In this document: positions 1 through 10,577 of the stretch, piece after piece
Layout of the letters: each line of letters opens with the position of its first letter
Position numbering within the stretch: the stretch's first letter is position 1
Assembly: GCA_905221605.1 (NCBI GenBank)
Contig: CAJNDS010002286.1
Span: 175,001 to 239,000 of the forward strand
Length of the DNA stretch: 64,000 nucleotides
Source of the DNA: Symbiodinium natans
Taxonomy: Eukaryota > Sar > Dinophyceae > Suessiales > Symbiodiniaceae
Direction of reading: 5' to 3'
The notes under the pieces: model-generated
What the model saw: the letters and a program-made list of their open reading frames with translations, nothing else
What the model was told of the DNA's origin: nothing
Databases searched by the model: none
Program-made: the position numbers and the translations under genes

Positions 1-38
1 AACCCTAAACCCTAAACCCTAAACCCTAAACCCTAGAC
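1..38. repeat. Telomeric CCCTAAA tract at the window start
   Basis: About five CCCTAAA units start at base 1 and decay into CCCTAGACCCCTAAAA. A C-rich strand reading inward is the orientation expected at a left chromosome end, but the same orientation recurs internally, so this tract alone does not prove a telomere. Confidence 0.8.
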
Positions 39-101
39 CCCTAAAAGGTAGTGCACTTCGACTCCGCCGAATCTGCGTTCCAGGCGGGAGAGGGCTGAGG
101 G

Positions 102-254
102 TTGGGATGTTTCCCCTTATACTAACAGTCCTGAATAGGGATTAGGGTTTAGGGCTTAGTAGGGTTTAGGGTTTAGGGTTTAGGGTTTAGGGTGCAGGGT
201 GATTCTATTTGAATCCCTATGAAGGACTGAAAGTATAAGTGGGAGCATCCCAAG
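102..254. mobile_element. TIR element family 1, copy a, with internal telomeric tract
   Basis: The left end reads TTGGGATGTTTCCCCTTATA and continues with an ACAGTCCT core. The right end carries the inverted counterpart, with AAGGACTG and GGGAGCATCCCAA. A TTTAGGG tract at about 138-192 sits between the two arms. No transposase is visible, so it resembles a non-autonomous MITE-like element. Confidence 0.5.
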
Positions 255-825
255 CTATCTGGGGTAAGGGTTTGGGGTGTAGTGTCAAGGGTTTGGGGTC
301 AAGGATTTAGGGTTTAGGGTTTGGGGTCAAGGGCTTATGGTGTATTTGGTATGGGGTTTAGGGTTGAGGGGCCTATGCAGTCCGGATGTAAGGGGATTGG
401 CGGGCCTATGCAAATTAGAATGGCTTTTCTTTGAGCTGTTGATACGCGAATCAGGAGCCTTTGATCACCTTTAGAATCCCTATATCATTTTCAAAGTAAC
501 TTGCAAACTACACAGCGCACCCATTCTTATGAACTAGGCCCATTATAAGTTCCTTGGGACATTTTGTTTCGCTTTAGTTTTTTGTTTAGGGTGTAGGGTT
601 TAGACTTTAATGAGGGTTTAAGGTTTAAGGTTTAGGGCTTACGTTGTAGACCACTTCCTAAACCCAAAACCCTCAACCATAAACCCTAACCCCAAACATG
701 TGTTATGTTCAGCCCCGCCCCCCCCCCCCCCCCCCAATACAGTCAGAGTCTCCTCATAAGTAATAACATCTACTCGGGCCCTACCATTGCCCTATGAAGC
801 TGTATGTGGGTGCCGAACCTATATA

Positions 826-935
826 AGCTATGAGTTGGGATGTATACGAACAGCCCTTAGTAGGGATTAGAGCACTCCACATTATAATCCCTTGTAAGGA
901 CTGCTAGTATAAGGGGGAACATCCCAAGCTATGAG
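826..935. mobile_element. TIR element family 1, copy b
   Basis: About 110 bp with the same arms as copies near 102 and 3998: TTGGGATGT, then a CAGCCCTTA-TAGGGATTA core, and an inverted right arm ending GGGGGAACATCCCAA. There is no telomeric tract inside. The right end abuts a CCCTAAA tract. Confidence 0.55.
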
Positions 936-1112
936 TAGAACCCTAAACCCTAACCCCTAAAACCCGAACCCCTAAACCCTAAACCCTAAACCCTAAACCC
1001 TAAATCCTAAACTCTAAACCCTAAACCCTAAACCCTAAACCCTAAACCCTAACCCTAAACCCTAAACCCTAAACCCTAAACCCTAAACCCTAAACCGCCG
1101 GCCTCAGCGCAG

Positions 1113-1188
1113 GCCGCCCACGCACGGAAGGGCTCTTCCTGGGATCCTGCCTCTGCTCCCGTGCCCCTCGGCTTCTCGTACTCTCGGG
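1113..1188 (+). CDS. Candidate internal exon
   Basis: A GCGCAG acceptor follows a CCCTAAA tract, then an open frame starts AAHARKGSSWDPASAPV. The likely donor GGTCGG is also the edge of a dispersed intron element, TIR family 2. No known domain. Other frames are partly open, so the frame is tentative. Confidence 0.3.
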
Positions 1189-1290
1189 GTCGGAAGAATT
1201 ACTACTAGTATTCCCTTATGGCATTTTTATGAGTATGTTATAATGGCTTCCTAAAAGCCCTAGTCTTCTAATTCAGGCCCCTATATTAGT
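1186..1290. mobile_element. Dispersed element family 2, copy 1
   Basis: Shares GGTCGGAAGAATTACTA..AGTATTCCCTTATGG and a terminal GGCCCCTATATT with copies near 24954 and 38703. All three lie between an exon-like segment and a downstream telomeric tract, as expected of intronic insertions. Confidence 0.45.
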
Positions 1291-2923
1291 TTGTGTGGCG
1301 TTTTTGTCGGGGCAGAGAGAGACTCAGAGAAGTTGCTTTGGGTTTAGGTCCGCAATGATTTTGAGACTGGTTTCAGGGTTTAGGGTGTAGGGTTTCATGC
1401 TCCCAACCTCCATATGCATCTGAGTGCATTCGTCGTTTTGAGGTGCTTGCTTTACCGCTAGTGAAGGGTCAGGGGCCCACCCATGATGAGTATCCGCTCT
1501 TTACAAGGACCCGAACGCGCTTTTTGCTGTCCTTTGTGGCAAGCCCCCTAAACAGTGAGCCCCCAAACATCCCCAAACCCTAGGCGAATCATCGCCAAGC
1601 CAAAACCCCAACTACCCCGAACCTTAAACCCCAGACCCTGAACCATAAGCCCTAAACCCTAAACCCTAAACCCTAAACCCCTCAAACCCTGAACCCTAAA
1701 CCCTAACCCCCCCGAACCCCCCAAACCCTGAACCCTAAGCCCTAAACCCGAAACCGCGAAGCGCCGAGGCTGCTGCGGCCGGTTCCCGGCCGCGGCTTCG
1801 AGACCCCACGACGGAAGGTGCTGCCGCTGAACCTTTCGCTCCTCGGCATGGTGTGAAGTGGTTCGGTTTAGGGTATAGGGTTTAGGGTTCAGGGTTTAGG
1901 GTTTAGGGCTTAGGGTTTAGGGTTTAGGGTTTAGGGTTTAGGGGGTCTAGGGCTTTGGGTTTAGGGGTTAGGGGTTTAGGTTTAGGGTTTAGGGTGACAA
2001 GCGGTGTGGCATAGCATTCAACACCCCATCTGTTGCCAGCTCATGGGGATGCAGGCTTCAAAGCCCCTTTACACACGATAAAGCCCCAGAAGCCCTGCTA
2101 AAACTCTATAAGCACCCTATACGCCCTATAAAGCCGCCTCCCCCCCCAACAAAAAACAAACCGGGCTGTTGGTCCCTGCGACTCCTTCAAGGGATGCTGT
2201 CAGGATCTTCCAGCTTGCAAATGTCGGTCCCCAAGCATTGAAGTTACCCCAAGCCCTAAACCCTAAGCCCTAAGCCCCAAGCCCTAAGACCTAAACCCTA
2301 AACCCTTAACCCTAAACCCTAAACCCTAAACCCTAAACCCTAAACCCTAAACACTGTGCTCCGGAAGGAACCACATGATTGCCGGTTTGGTTGCTGGGAA
2401 CACAGACTGGGGGCCTCTTGTGGTTTGGGGACTTTGTCCCTTGCTAACCGTAAAAGCTAAACCCTATACCCTAAACCATAAGCCCTAAACCCCCTATGTC
2501 ATTCCTCGACAGGGACCTTCGGGCTAGTAGTTCTCCGCGGGGGACAACGCGCACCACGACACCCCGAAGTGCAAGGCCAGGTTGTTTAGGCTTCAGGGTT
2601 TGGGGTTTAGGATTTAGGGGTTTAGGTGTTTGGGGTGTTGGGTTTTGGGTTTAGGGTTTAGGTGTTGGGTTTAGGGTTTAGGGTTTGGAGTCAAATTGGG
2701 CTTCAGGGTTTACGGCTTGCTAGGGGTCTGGTGTTCATACTCATTCGGGGTTTAGGGTTTAGGGTTTGGGGTTCAGGCCCCACTGACTGCTGTGCCCTCG
2801 GATGGTGGTGTCGATCGCACTGCGTAGGTGGAGTGAGCTGAGGATGCCAAGAGACTTCCAGACCCTCTCAACCCTTAATCCTATGAATCCCAGAACCCCG
2901 ATAAGCCCTGCACGCCCTGATAG

Positions 2924-3118
2924 AACCCTAAACCCTAAACCCTAAACCCTAAACCCTAAACCCTAAACCCTAAACCCTAGACCCTAGACCCTAAACCCTA
3001 AACCCTAAACCCTAAACCCTAAACCCTAAACCCTAAACCCTAAACCCTAAACCCTAAACCCTAAACCCTAAACCCTAAACCCTAAACCCTAAACCCTGAC
3101 CCTAAGCCCTAAACCCTA
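2924..3118. repeat. Long CCCTAAA tract (about 28 units)
   Basis: A nearly uninterrupted array with two CCCTAGA variants, ending 14 bp before the CAG acceptor of the exon at 3132. It illustrates the 3' intron position typical of C-tracts in this window. Confidence 0.9.
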
Positions 3119-3131
3119 CGGTGCTGTGCAG

Positions 3132-3190
3132 AGCGGAGTCCACGCCTGCCACGCCGAGGACAGGCCCACTGAGGAACCACAGAACGTTGG
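3132..3190 (+). CDS. Candidate internal exon between C-tract and G-tract
   Basis: The acceptor GTGCAG is followed by AGCGGAGTC. The frame SGVHACHAEDRPTEEPQ runs to GTTGG|GTTTAGGG, so the proposed 5' splice site is the first telomeric unit. Hydrophilic and unrecognised. It is 59 nt long with a phase-2 end. Confidence 0.45.
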
Positions 3191-3426
3191 GTTTAGGGTT
3201 TAGGGTTTTGGGGTTTGGGGCTTAGGATCTAGGGTTTAGGTTTAGGGTTTAGGGTTCAAGGGGTATTCAGCCGAGGGTAGGCAAGGTACCTTAAACCCGA
3301 TAAACCCTAAACCCTAAACCCCTAATCCTCATTTGGGGCACGGTGCCCTCAACCCCCTTTACACAAGCCTGAACCCGAATGCTCATGTGGGGGTACTGTT
3401 GTACCCCTATCGTGTGGCTCCTGCAG

Positions 3427-3459
3427 GGCCTTTGACAGATTCGGCCTCAAGCTTACGAG
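3427..3459 (+). CDS. Candidate micro-exon
   Basis: CTCCTGCAG precedes a 33-nt segment reading AFDRFGLKLTR. The next bases are GGGCTGGCTTAGGG, so the donor would be GC, followed by degenerate telomeric repeat. No domain can be assigned at this length. Confidence 0.35.
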
Positions 3460-3538
3460 GGCTGGCTTAGGGTCTAGGGTTTTCGAAACCTTAAACCCTA
3501 AACCCTAAACCCTAAACCCTAAACCCCGAACTTCGGAG

Positions 3539-3576
3539 GCCACACGCTCGGCCTGAAGACTCTCGAGACCCGACAG
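3539..3576 (+). CDS. Candidate micro-exon with GT donor
   Basis: CTTCGGAG acceptor, 38 nt reading HTLGLKTLETRQ, then CAG|GTCCTC. It follows a CCCTAAA tract by 12 bp. Too short to identify. Its phase does not join cleanly to the exon at 3427. Confidence 0.35.
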
Positions 3577-3815
3577 GTCCTCGCAAACGCTTGCAAGTCT
3601 GTGGGCCCCATAACCTACAGAGCCTGCAGACCCTGTAAGCCTTACAAGCCCCATAAACCCTTTCACCTCCCAAGACCCCTATAGACCCCCCACGAACCCT
3701 ATAAAGCCCCAAGCGCCCGAGAAGAAACCTCAAAATGGAACCTTCCACACCCTAAACCCTAAATCCTAAGCCCTAAATTCTAAACCCTAATCCCGAAATT
3801 TTACAAACCTTCCAG

Positions 3816-3919
3816 GACACGACCCAACTCCCCGGCCCGGCAAAGTTTCGGGTTGAGTTTCCGCAGTTCCTTGTGCCTGGGCTTGAAACCAACCGATTGG
3901 GATGTTCACCTGTTGAAGG
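3816..3919 (+). CDS. Candidate exon, 104 nt
   Basis: AACCTTCCAG acceptor, then 34 open codons starting DTTQLPGPAKFRVEFPQF and ending GCSPVE, then GAAG|GGTTTAGGG. One of the clearest units: C-tract, pyrimidine-rich acceptor, open frame, telomeric donor. The function is not recognised. Confidence 0.5.
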
Positions 3920-3997
3920 GTTTAGGGTTTAGGGTTTGGCGCTTAGGGTTTCGGGTTTAGGATTTAGGGTGTAGGGTTGGGGGTATGGGATTTGGGG

Positions 3998-4111
3998 TTG
4001 GGATGTTCCCCCTTATAGTAACAGTCCTTAATAGGGATTATAGTACCCCCCCCCCCCCCCCTATTAGAATCCCTCTTAAGGACTGTTACGTTTAAGGCGG
4101 AACATCCTAAC
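3998..4111. mobile_element. TIR element family 1, copy c
   Basis: Left arm TTGGGATGTTCCCCCTTATA with AACAGTCCTTAATAGGGATTA; right arm inverted, with CTTAAGGACTGTTAC and GGAACATCC. The arms are separated by a poly-C run of about 14. It forms a near-palindrome of about 114 bp with no coding capacity. Confidence 0.6.
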
Positions 4112-5107
4112 CAACCAACCAGCCTAGTGACATGTGAGGGTAGAGGGGATTTGGGGTTAAGGGTTAGTTTTTCTTGCTAAGGTTGGGCTTAGGGTTGAAT
4201 GGGTAAGGTGTTGGCCGATTGGAACAAAAACAGGGTCACGCGGGCGTTAGCTGTCCTGGACCGTTTGCACCAGGAAATGTGGTTTTAACCCACGCAGGGC
4301 AGTGTTCGCACATTGAAAGGGGTTTTTTTTTGGCGGCATTTATTTTTCAGGACTTGGAGTGACTGTAAGGTGGTGTGTTGTTGAAAAGTACCACGCCTGC
4401 CAGTGTTTTCAGCATTTAACGGTGTGTGTTTTGGGGATGTTTTTTTTGCGATTTATGCGCGTTTCCGGGTTTTGTGTTTTGTGAGTGTTCAGGGTGGAAC
4501 TTGGTAACTGCGATGTGGTCTTATGTTGAAAAGTGCCACGCCCGCCAGTGTTTTCAACGTTTCGCATGTTTTTTTGGGGGCTGGAGTGTTCAGGGTGCAA
4601 AGGGCTTGCAGTGGTTCAAGTTTAGGGCTTTGGGGTTGCGCAGAGACGTCAAGCACTCAAAGCACGGTTTTGGTCGCGAAAGGCATGGCCCCCACCACCA
4701 CCACCAACCCCCCCGCCCCCCCCCCCTCGCCCACCCCCCCCCCCCACCCCCCCACCCACCCCCCCACCCCCCCCCCACCCCCCCCCCCCCACCCCGCCCC
4801 CCCCCCCCCCCCCCCCCACCCCCCACCCCCCACCGGAAACCGCAAGAAGCCCCCCAGGGCCGCTAACCACCCGTGAGCAAAACAGCGGTAGTTAATTTAT
4901 GACATTGGCGGAAGACCTCGCCTTAAACCCAATCCCCAAAACCCTGACCCTAACCCAACCCTACTAAAACCCCCTGACCCTACGCCTTTAAAAACCCCCC
5001 AAGCGCCTCGAACTCAAGTTTCCACAGAGCCAAAGCCAGGCACGTGCTACCCACCGCCGGAGTCCATCAAGAAGGAGGGACGTCAGAAAACCCCACGAGA
5101 CCCCAGG
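4112..5107. other. Non-coding stretch with a direct repeat and C-rich tract
   Basis: Near 4378 and 4522 a 33-bp motif (TTGAAAAGTRCCACGCC.. with GCCAGTGTTTTCA) occurs twice, 144 bp apart. Bases 4688-4830 are a (CCCCCCA)-type low-complexity tract whose open frames, poly-Pro on + and poly-Gly on -, are artefacts. I see no convincing exon. Confidence 0.6.
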
Positions 5108-5348
5108 CCCCCTAAACCCCTAAACCCCTAAACCCCTAAACCCCTAAACCCCTAAACCCCTAAACCCCTAAACCCCTAAACCCCTAAACCCCTAAACCCC
5201 TAAACACCTAAACCCCTAAACCCCTAAACCCCTAAACCCCTAAACCCCTAAACCCCTAAACCCCTAAACCCCTAAACCCCTAAACCCCTAAACCCCTAAA
5301 CCCCCAAACCCCTAAACCCCTAAACCCCCAAACCCCTAAACCCCTAAA
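5108..5348. repeat. Homogenised octamer array CCCCTAAA
   Basis: About 30 units of the 8-mer CCCCTAAA (TTTAGGGG), with single variants such as CACCTAAA and CCCCCAAA, rather than the 7-mer used elsewhere. Uniform use of one variant implies local tandem amplification. Confidence 0.9.
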
Positions 5349-5458
5349 ACCCCTCACCCTATAAAGCCTTAAGCCCGAAACATTTTGCGACCTTTTGGGT
5401 TTTCAGTGGTTGCACGTTCCCCAAGTTTGAGAAAACCACCCCAATGCCCCCTCGCCAG

Positions 5459-5510
5459 GCCTGCCCGACGCAAAGTCTGAGACAGGCCAAGATGACCCTG
5501 CACCTGGGCC
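5459..5510 (+). CDS. Candidate internal exon
   Basis: CTCGCCAG acceptor and 52 nt up to GGCC|GTTTAGGG. Two frames are open: ACPTQSLRQAKMTLHLG and LPDAKSETGQDDPAPG. Position and splice context support an exon; the frame is undecided. Confidence 0.4.
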
Positions 5511-6514
5511 GTTTAGGGATCGAGGTTTTGGATTCAGGGTTTAGGGTTTAGGGTTTAGGATTCAGGGTTTAGGGTTTAGGGTCTAGGGTTTAGGGTTTAG
5601 GGATCAGGGTTTAGGGTTGAGCGTTTAGGGCCCTCTCTTTCGTTTTTCCTATCCGTGCGGCGTTCACACATGTCTGTCGAATCTTTTAGCATCTCTAGTC
5701 CTTATTCCGGAGTTTTTGCTGGTGGGGAGTTTCCTGGGGGCGTTCTTCCAGAGTCCTTCCTGCAAACCCTAAACCTTAAAAACCCTGAAGCCCCAAACCC
5801 TAAACCCTCAACCCCAAACCCCAAACCCCAAACCCCAAACCCTAAACCCTAAAGCCCAAACCCCAAACCCCAAACCCTAAACCCTAAACCCTAAACCCCC
5901 AACCCTAAATCCCAAACCGCAAAGACCTTAAAGCTGCCTCAAAGTTCCCGCCCGAGGAAGCGCGCGGCCGAGAAGAAGTTCACGAAGTCCCTGGAGGAGC
6001 CACTATTTGCCTAAGAACCCTAAACCCTAGACCCTAAATCCAAAAATCAAGATGCTTAAGCCCTGAACCCTAGATTGCCCTTATACGGAAGTTTTTTTTT
6101 TTTTGGGGTGGGGGGGGGGGGGGCTCTTCAGCAATTCCTGGAGGAGCCACGCGATCCTCCGGGTGTCTCTCTGGGGTGGGTTTAGGGTTTAGGGTTTAGG
6201 GTTTGGGTTTAAGGTTTGGGAGTTAGGGTTCAGGGTTTAAGGTTTGGGAGTTGGGGTTTAGGGTTTAGGGTTTGGGGCTTCAGGTTTGGGAGTTAGGGTT
6301 GTGGGTTGTGGGTTGTGGGTTTGATGATGCCGGGTTTCGGGCTCTGGGATCCCCCTCAGAGGGCCTGTCACCAACTCTCCACACTGGGAAGAGCATCGAC
6401 GCATGCGTATAGCTTTCATGTGTGTACCCTAAACCCCAAACCCCAAACCCCAAACCCCAAACCCTAAACCCTAAACCCTAAACCCTAAACCCTAAACCCT
6501 AAACGCATCCCACC

Positions 6515-6607
6515 GAGCCGGAAGCCTCGAAGTGCGAGGAGGCCGTGGTGAACGCCAGAGCGGTTGGCCTTCCAGAGGAGGACCCCAGCCGACCCTGGTG
6601 CCCCTAA
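6515..6607 (+). CDS. Candidate exon ending in a stop
   Basis: After a CCCTAAA tract, an open frame EPEASKCEEAVVNARAVG continues to PSRPWCP and TAA, just before a TTTAGGG tract. The acceptor would be ACCGAG. The acidic, helix-prone composition favours coding. A second frame is also open. Confidence 0.35.
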   Translation, partial: EPEASKCEEAVVNARAVGLPEEDPSRPWCP

Positions 6608-7031
6608 GCGCTTCAGTAGGGTTTAGGGTTTAGGGTTTAGGGTTTAGGGTTTAGGGTTTAGGGTTTAGGGTTTAGGGTTTAGGGTTTAGGGTTTAGGGTT
6701 TAGGGTTTAGGGTTTAGGGTTTAGGGTGTAGGGCTTAAGGCTTAGGGCTTAGGGTTCAGGGTATTGCGGGGCAGGGTCAAGAGCCAAGGGGGCAAGTGGT
6801 TTTGGGAAGGCCCCTCAGGGTACAAGAGCATGGGCTTGGGGATCGAATCGGTTCCTTCTCGCGATTGTTTCCCGGCTTCCCTAGACCCTAAACCCTAAAC
6901 CCTAAACCCCAAACCCTAAACCCCAAACCCCAAACCCTAAACCCTAAACCCGAAACCCTAAACCCTAAACCCGAAACCCGAAACCCTAAACCCTAAACCC
7001 CAAACCCCAAGCCAAAGCTTCCTTCCGTCAG

Positions 7032-7107
7032 GACCCTGACCTCGAGCGGGCCGTGTCACTGCTGAATGACATTTTGTGGCCCGGCCGCGGTTCTCCTGGC
7101 CGACTCC
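7032..7107 (+). CDS. Candidate internal exon
   Basis: TTCCGTCAG acceptor, frame DPDLERAVSLLNDILWPG, candidate donor CTCC|GTAGCG, then a TTTAGGG tract 22 bp on. Protein-like amphipathic composition. No family recognised. Confidence 0.45.
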
Positions 7108-7239
7108 GTAGCGTTTGCTTGGGGTTTGATAGGGTTTAGGGTTTAGGGTTTAGGGTTTAGGGTTTAGGGTTTAGGGTTTAGGGTTTAGGGTTTAGGGTTT
7201 AGGGGACAATTCCGATCAAGCTGTGGGCACAGAGAGAAG

Positions 7240-7554
7240 ATGTCTGATCGGAGCTCGGGTTTAGAGTATGTACCCAGACCTCAGATGGGCCATTGGCCTC
7301 TTCAAGACATTGCATACAAATTCCTGAGGAGGCATATATCCAAAAGAAGACGACTGCAATCAAAAGAGATTCTCCGTGCCACACTGCAGACGGCCATCAT
7401 CACCAACTTCCGGGCTGACATCAGCGCAAATAGCGTACCATTGTCCGGAGCGCAGCCGCAATGCACGGTCAATCCTCGTCGACGGCAGTGGGCAGGCAAC
7501 TTCGTGCAGACTTCAGCTTACGTCGATTCTTACATAGCAACAGCCTCTCGTTGA
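7240..7554 (+). CDS. Hypothetical 104-residue ORF inside an intron-like interval
   Basis: ATG to TGA; the product starts MSDRSSGLEYVPRPQMG and is rich in Arg/Lys in its middle (RRHISKRRRLQ). It lies between a G-tract (to 7203) and a C-tract (from 8338), the interval I interpret as intron body. No domain recognised; it could be chance or a nested small gene. Confidence 0.25.
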   Translation: MSDRSSGLEYVPRPQMGHWPLQDIAYKFLRRHISKRRRLQSKEILRATLQTAIITNFRADISANSVPLSGAQPQCTVNPRRRQWAGNFVQTSAYVDSYIATASR

Positions 7555-8060
7555 CATTCTTCAAGGATCTCCGAAGCATATGCTCCAACCTGAAGGTTCT
7601 CATGCTTGATCCCGTTCACCTGGGTCTATGAGCTGTGAGTACGCACCTTCGAGTAAAAGAGCGCCGGGGCCGAAAGCGCTTCGGAGCGTACTGAAAAGAA
7701 GTAACGGCTGCGGATCGTTCTCTGGACGGACATACTTTGGCTTCCTGTTTATGATGGCGACGCGTCACGGCCACTGAACGATGAAAGCATCTAGGGTTCA
7801 TCAGAGAGCCGCAAGGGCATTCGACAGATGTATTCTTGTGTGAGAAGATGGAAGTTTAGATGTTGAGCTTAGGGTTTAGGGTTGTGACGAAAACTCGTAT
7901 CCCGTAAGGTTGGCAAAACTCACATACTCTTGACAGTAGAACTGTGTTTCGTATATGAACAGATGTGTATGCTTTTCTGACCTATTTATATGTTGGTATC
8001 AGATATTATACAACGAAAAGAAAAGCCCAATGCTAAATAGACCCCAAAGGTTCCTGGCTC

Positions 8061-8152
8061 ATATACATATATTTGTATATATATATGATATATATATATT
8101 ATACATTTACAGAAATATATGCTATGTATATATATATATATATACATACATA
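8061..8152. repeat. AT-rich TATATA low-complexity tract
   Basis: Imperfect (TA)n and TATACA repeats in an otherwise unannotated 7.6-8.3 kb stretch. No gene is seen here. Confidence 0.8.
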
Positions 8153-8337
8153 TTTCTCCTACGTAGATAGCGTCGGGGTATGTAGAGGTCAGAAAGGTCA
8201 TCATCAACTGCCAGCTCCGTGCAACCGAGGCAGCCAATAGACGCGCGCTGCGTCACGTCTGCGCACACGAGGGCTGCCCCCTGGGCTCCGGTTACGACGA
8301 CACGGGCAAGTTTCATCTAGGGGCTTAAGTTAAATCT

Positions 8338-8517
8338 ACCCAAAACCCCAAAACCCCAAAACCCCAAACCCCAAACCCCAAACCCCAAACCCCAAACCCC
8401 AAACCCCAAACCCCAAACCCCAAACCCCAAACCCCAAACCCCAAACCCCAAACCCCAAACCCCAAACCCCAAACCCCAAACCCCAAACCCCAAACCCCAA
8501 ACCCCAAACCCCAAACC
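8338..8517. repeat. Homogenised CCCCAAA array
   Basis: About 25 units of CCCCAAA (TTTGGGG), passing into normal CCCTAAA at 8515. It is another single-variant array and sits at the 3' end of an intron-like interval. Confidence 0.9.
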
Positions 8518-8646
8518 CTAAACCCTAAACCCTAAACCCCACACCCTAAACCCTAAACCCCAACCCCAAACACTAAATCCTAAAGCCCAAGGTCCATGAG
8601 TGTGGAAGAAGTTGCAGGGATGGGGGGGGGGGGGGGGACCTGGCAG

Positions 8647-8705
8647 TCCTCAAGATGTCGCCTGCAGTGTCAGTCAGTCCCGAATCCGATCATGACACGC
8701 CTAGG
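8647..8705 (+). CDS. Candidate internal exon
   Basis: ACCTGGCAG acceptor, then a frame VLKMSPAVSVSPESDHD running to CCTAGG|GTTTAGGG. A G-run of about 17 lies just upstream in place of a pyrimidine tract. Unrecognised. Confidence 0.35.
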
Positions 8706-9273
8706 GTTTAGGGTTTGGGGTTAGGGTTTAGGGTTTCGGGTTTCGGGTTTCGGGTTTAGGGTTTAGGGTTTAGGGTGATTAACCCACGACCCCAACATCC
8801 CCCACTGCCAAGGCGATGAAGCTGAAACAGGCTTGGCCGGCAAACCGGGAGGCAGCTCAAAGGAATTTAAGGAGCTGGGGAGGTGAGTACTTCTTGGAAT
8901 CCAGTATGGAACCTTCATCCGACCTTTAAAGGCACGAGGTAAAAACTCCGCATTGAGGTAGGGTTTCCGGGAGGGCTGAGGGGTTCAGGAGGCGATTGTG
9001 AGGGCATCACTGAAAAGCGTTGAGTGTTAGGAGGTTTCAGAGGTTTCACAAAGTCGACCCCTCCCCAAACCCTCAACCCCAAAACCCTAAACCCGAAACC
9101 CTAAGCCCTAAACCCTCCCTGAAGCGCTTCTACTTCAGAGGCGCGGTCGCTGACGCCTCGGCAGCGTCGTGCGGCACTCCAGGAGCATCTTTTAGGGCGT
9201 TAGTGTTTTTCTAAGGGGCTTTTGGGGTTTCTTTAGGATTTCTTAAAAATCTTTGGGGTTTTCAGGTCCTTAC

Positions 9274-9345
9274 CCTAAACCCTAAACCCTATAGCCCTAA
9301 ACCCTATAGCCCTAAACCCTATAGCCCTAAACCCTATAGCCCTAA
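9274..9345. repeat. 15-mer array CCCTAAACCCTATAG
   Basis: Five copies of a composite unit, one canonical plus one variant telomeric repeat, which then pass into ordinary CCCTAAA. Amplification of a two-unit block is more easily explained by recombination or slippage than by telomerase. Confidence 0.85.
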
Positions 9346-9589
9346 ACCCTAAACCCTAAACCCTAAACCCCAAACCCTAAACCCCAAACCCCAAACCCTA
9401 AACCCTAAACCCTAAACCCTAAACCCTAAACCATAAACCCTTTTGGGTTTCGGGGCCAGGATGCGCTCTGTTCAGCGGCTGATGCGCTGACCCTGACTCC
9501 GCCCACGGGCCTCCCAGCAGCGATATGGTGGTTTAGGGTTCAGGGTTTAGGGTATAGGGTTTAGGGTTCAGGGTTTAGGGTTTAGGTTT

Positions 9590-9700
9590 AGTGTTTACTG
9601 TTTAGTGTTTAGTGTTTAGTGTTCAGTGTTTAGCGTTTAGTGTTGAGTGTTGAGTGTTGAGTGTTTAGTGTTTAGGGTTTAGGGTTTAGGGTTTAGTGTG
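9590..9700. repeat. TTTAGTG variant tract
   Basis: About twelve units of TTTAGTG and TTGAGTG lie inside an otherwise TTTAGGG tract. Local spread of one point variant. Confidence 0.8.
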
Positions 9701-10133
9701 TAGGGGAATTAGGGTGCCCTTTTGGGGTCCCTAATTATAAGGGAATCCTACTCTTTAGGGCCCATATATTCAGGATATATATTCAGGATCTCAGAATTTC
9801 TGAGTTTCTCTGGCTTTGAGCTGGAAGCTTCAAAGCCGAAGCGTTCAGATGCGAGCGAGCTTCACAGCTCACGGAGACTCCTATATGTGGCCCATGTTCG
9901 ACCCTAAACCGAAACCTAAACCCTAAACCCTAAACCCTAAACCCTAAACCCTAAACCCTAAACCCTAAACCCTAAACCCTAAACCCTAAACCCTAAACCC
10001 TAAACCCTAAACCCTAAACCCTAAACCCTAAACCCAAAACCCAAAGCCCAAAACCCTAAAACTTTTACATCCATTCAAATCTAGACTCCGGAATCCCTAA
10101 ACCCAACCGCGTTCGGACACGGCAGGGGCCGAT

Positions 10134-10577
10134 ATGTTGTGGAAGCACAAGTTCCGCCCTGAAAGCTGGCTCTTACCCACAAACCTTACCTCCCAATCCT
10201 ACACAGCCAGCCACGTCGAGTGCAGACCTTGCTGGCACACAAGAGCTCTAGCGTCTTTTCTCGGTCAGCTCTTCTCCACACCGTGTGTTGAGCTTTGCAG
10301 CTTGTGTTCGAGAAGCCCACGATCTTTTTGCAAACGCCGTGTCTCCACAATGAGCAGAGGATGCTTTAGTAGCTTGAGAACTGCGACATATGGAGGGTGG
10401 GAAGATATGTTCCACACACACTTAAGTTTGGAGAAGACATCTGTCCCCCATATTCAGGCATCGCCAGCCTCCAGCGGAAGACGGAGCGAACGCTGCGCAC
10501 CGTGTCCTCGACGCCCGACGGCCTTGTGGGGAAACTTTCCGGCTGACTTGTGCGATGGGGAGACTTCAAGGTCTTAG
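10134..10577 (+). CDS. Hypothetical ORF of 147 residues or a terminal exon within it
   Basis: ATG-initiated, starting MLWKHKFRPESWLLPTN, and running into a degenerate G-tract. An alternative is an exon at 10458-10570 after TATTCAG, with donor CAAG|GTCTTAGGG. In another frame that exon reads IASLQRKTERTLRTVSS to a stop. It lies in a C-to-G interval, here unusually long (about 500 bp). Confidence 0.3.
   Translation: MLWKHKFRPESWLLPTNLTSQSYTASHVECRPCWHTRALASFLGQLFSTPCVELCSLCSRSPRSFCKRRVSTMSRGCFSSLRTATYGGWEDMFHTHLSLEKTSVPHIQASPASSGRRSERCAPCPRRPTALWGNFPADLCDGETSRS

Noticed and set aside
4426-4876. Overlapping 60-146-codon frames on both strands
   Set aside because: They are poly-Pro on plus and poly-Gly on minus through a (CCCCCCA)-like tract; compositional artefacts.
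5655-5852. Frames ending in ..TLNPKP or starting/ending in GLGFRV throughout the window
   Set aside because: These peptides are the translation of CCCTAAA and TTTAGGG units; they mark where a frame enters a telomeric tract, not a protein family.
8317-8514. Minus-strand frames encoding a repeated GFGVWGL heptapeptide
   Set aside because: Direct translation of the CCCCAAA array; no independent coding signal.
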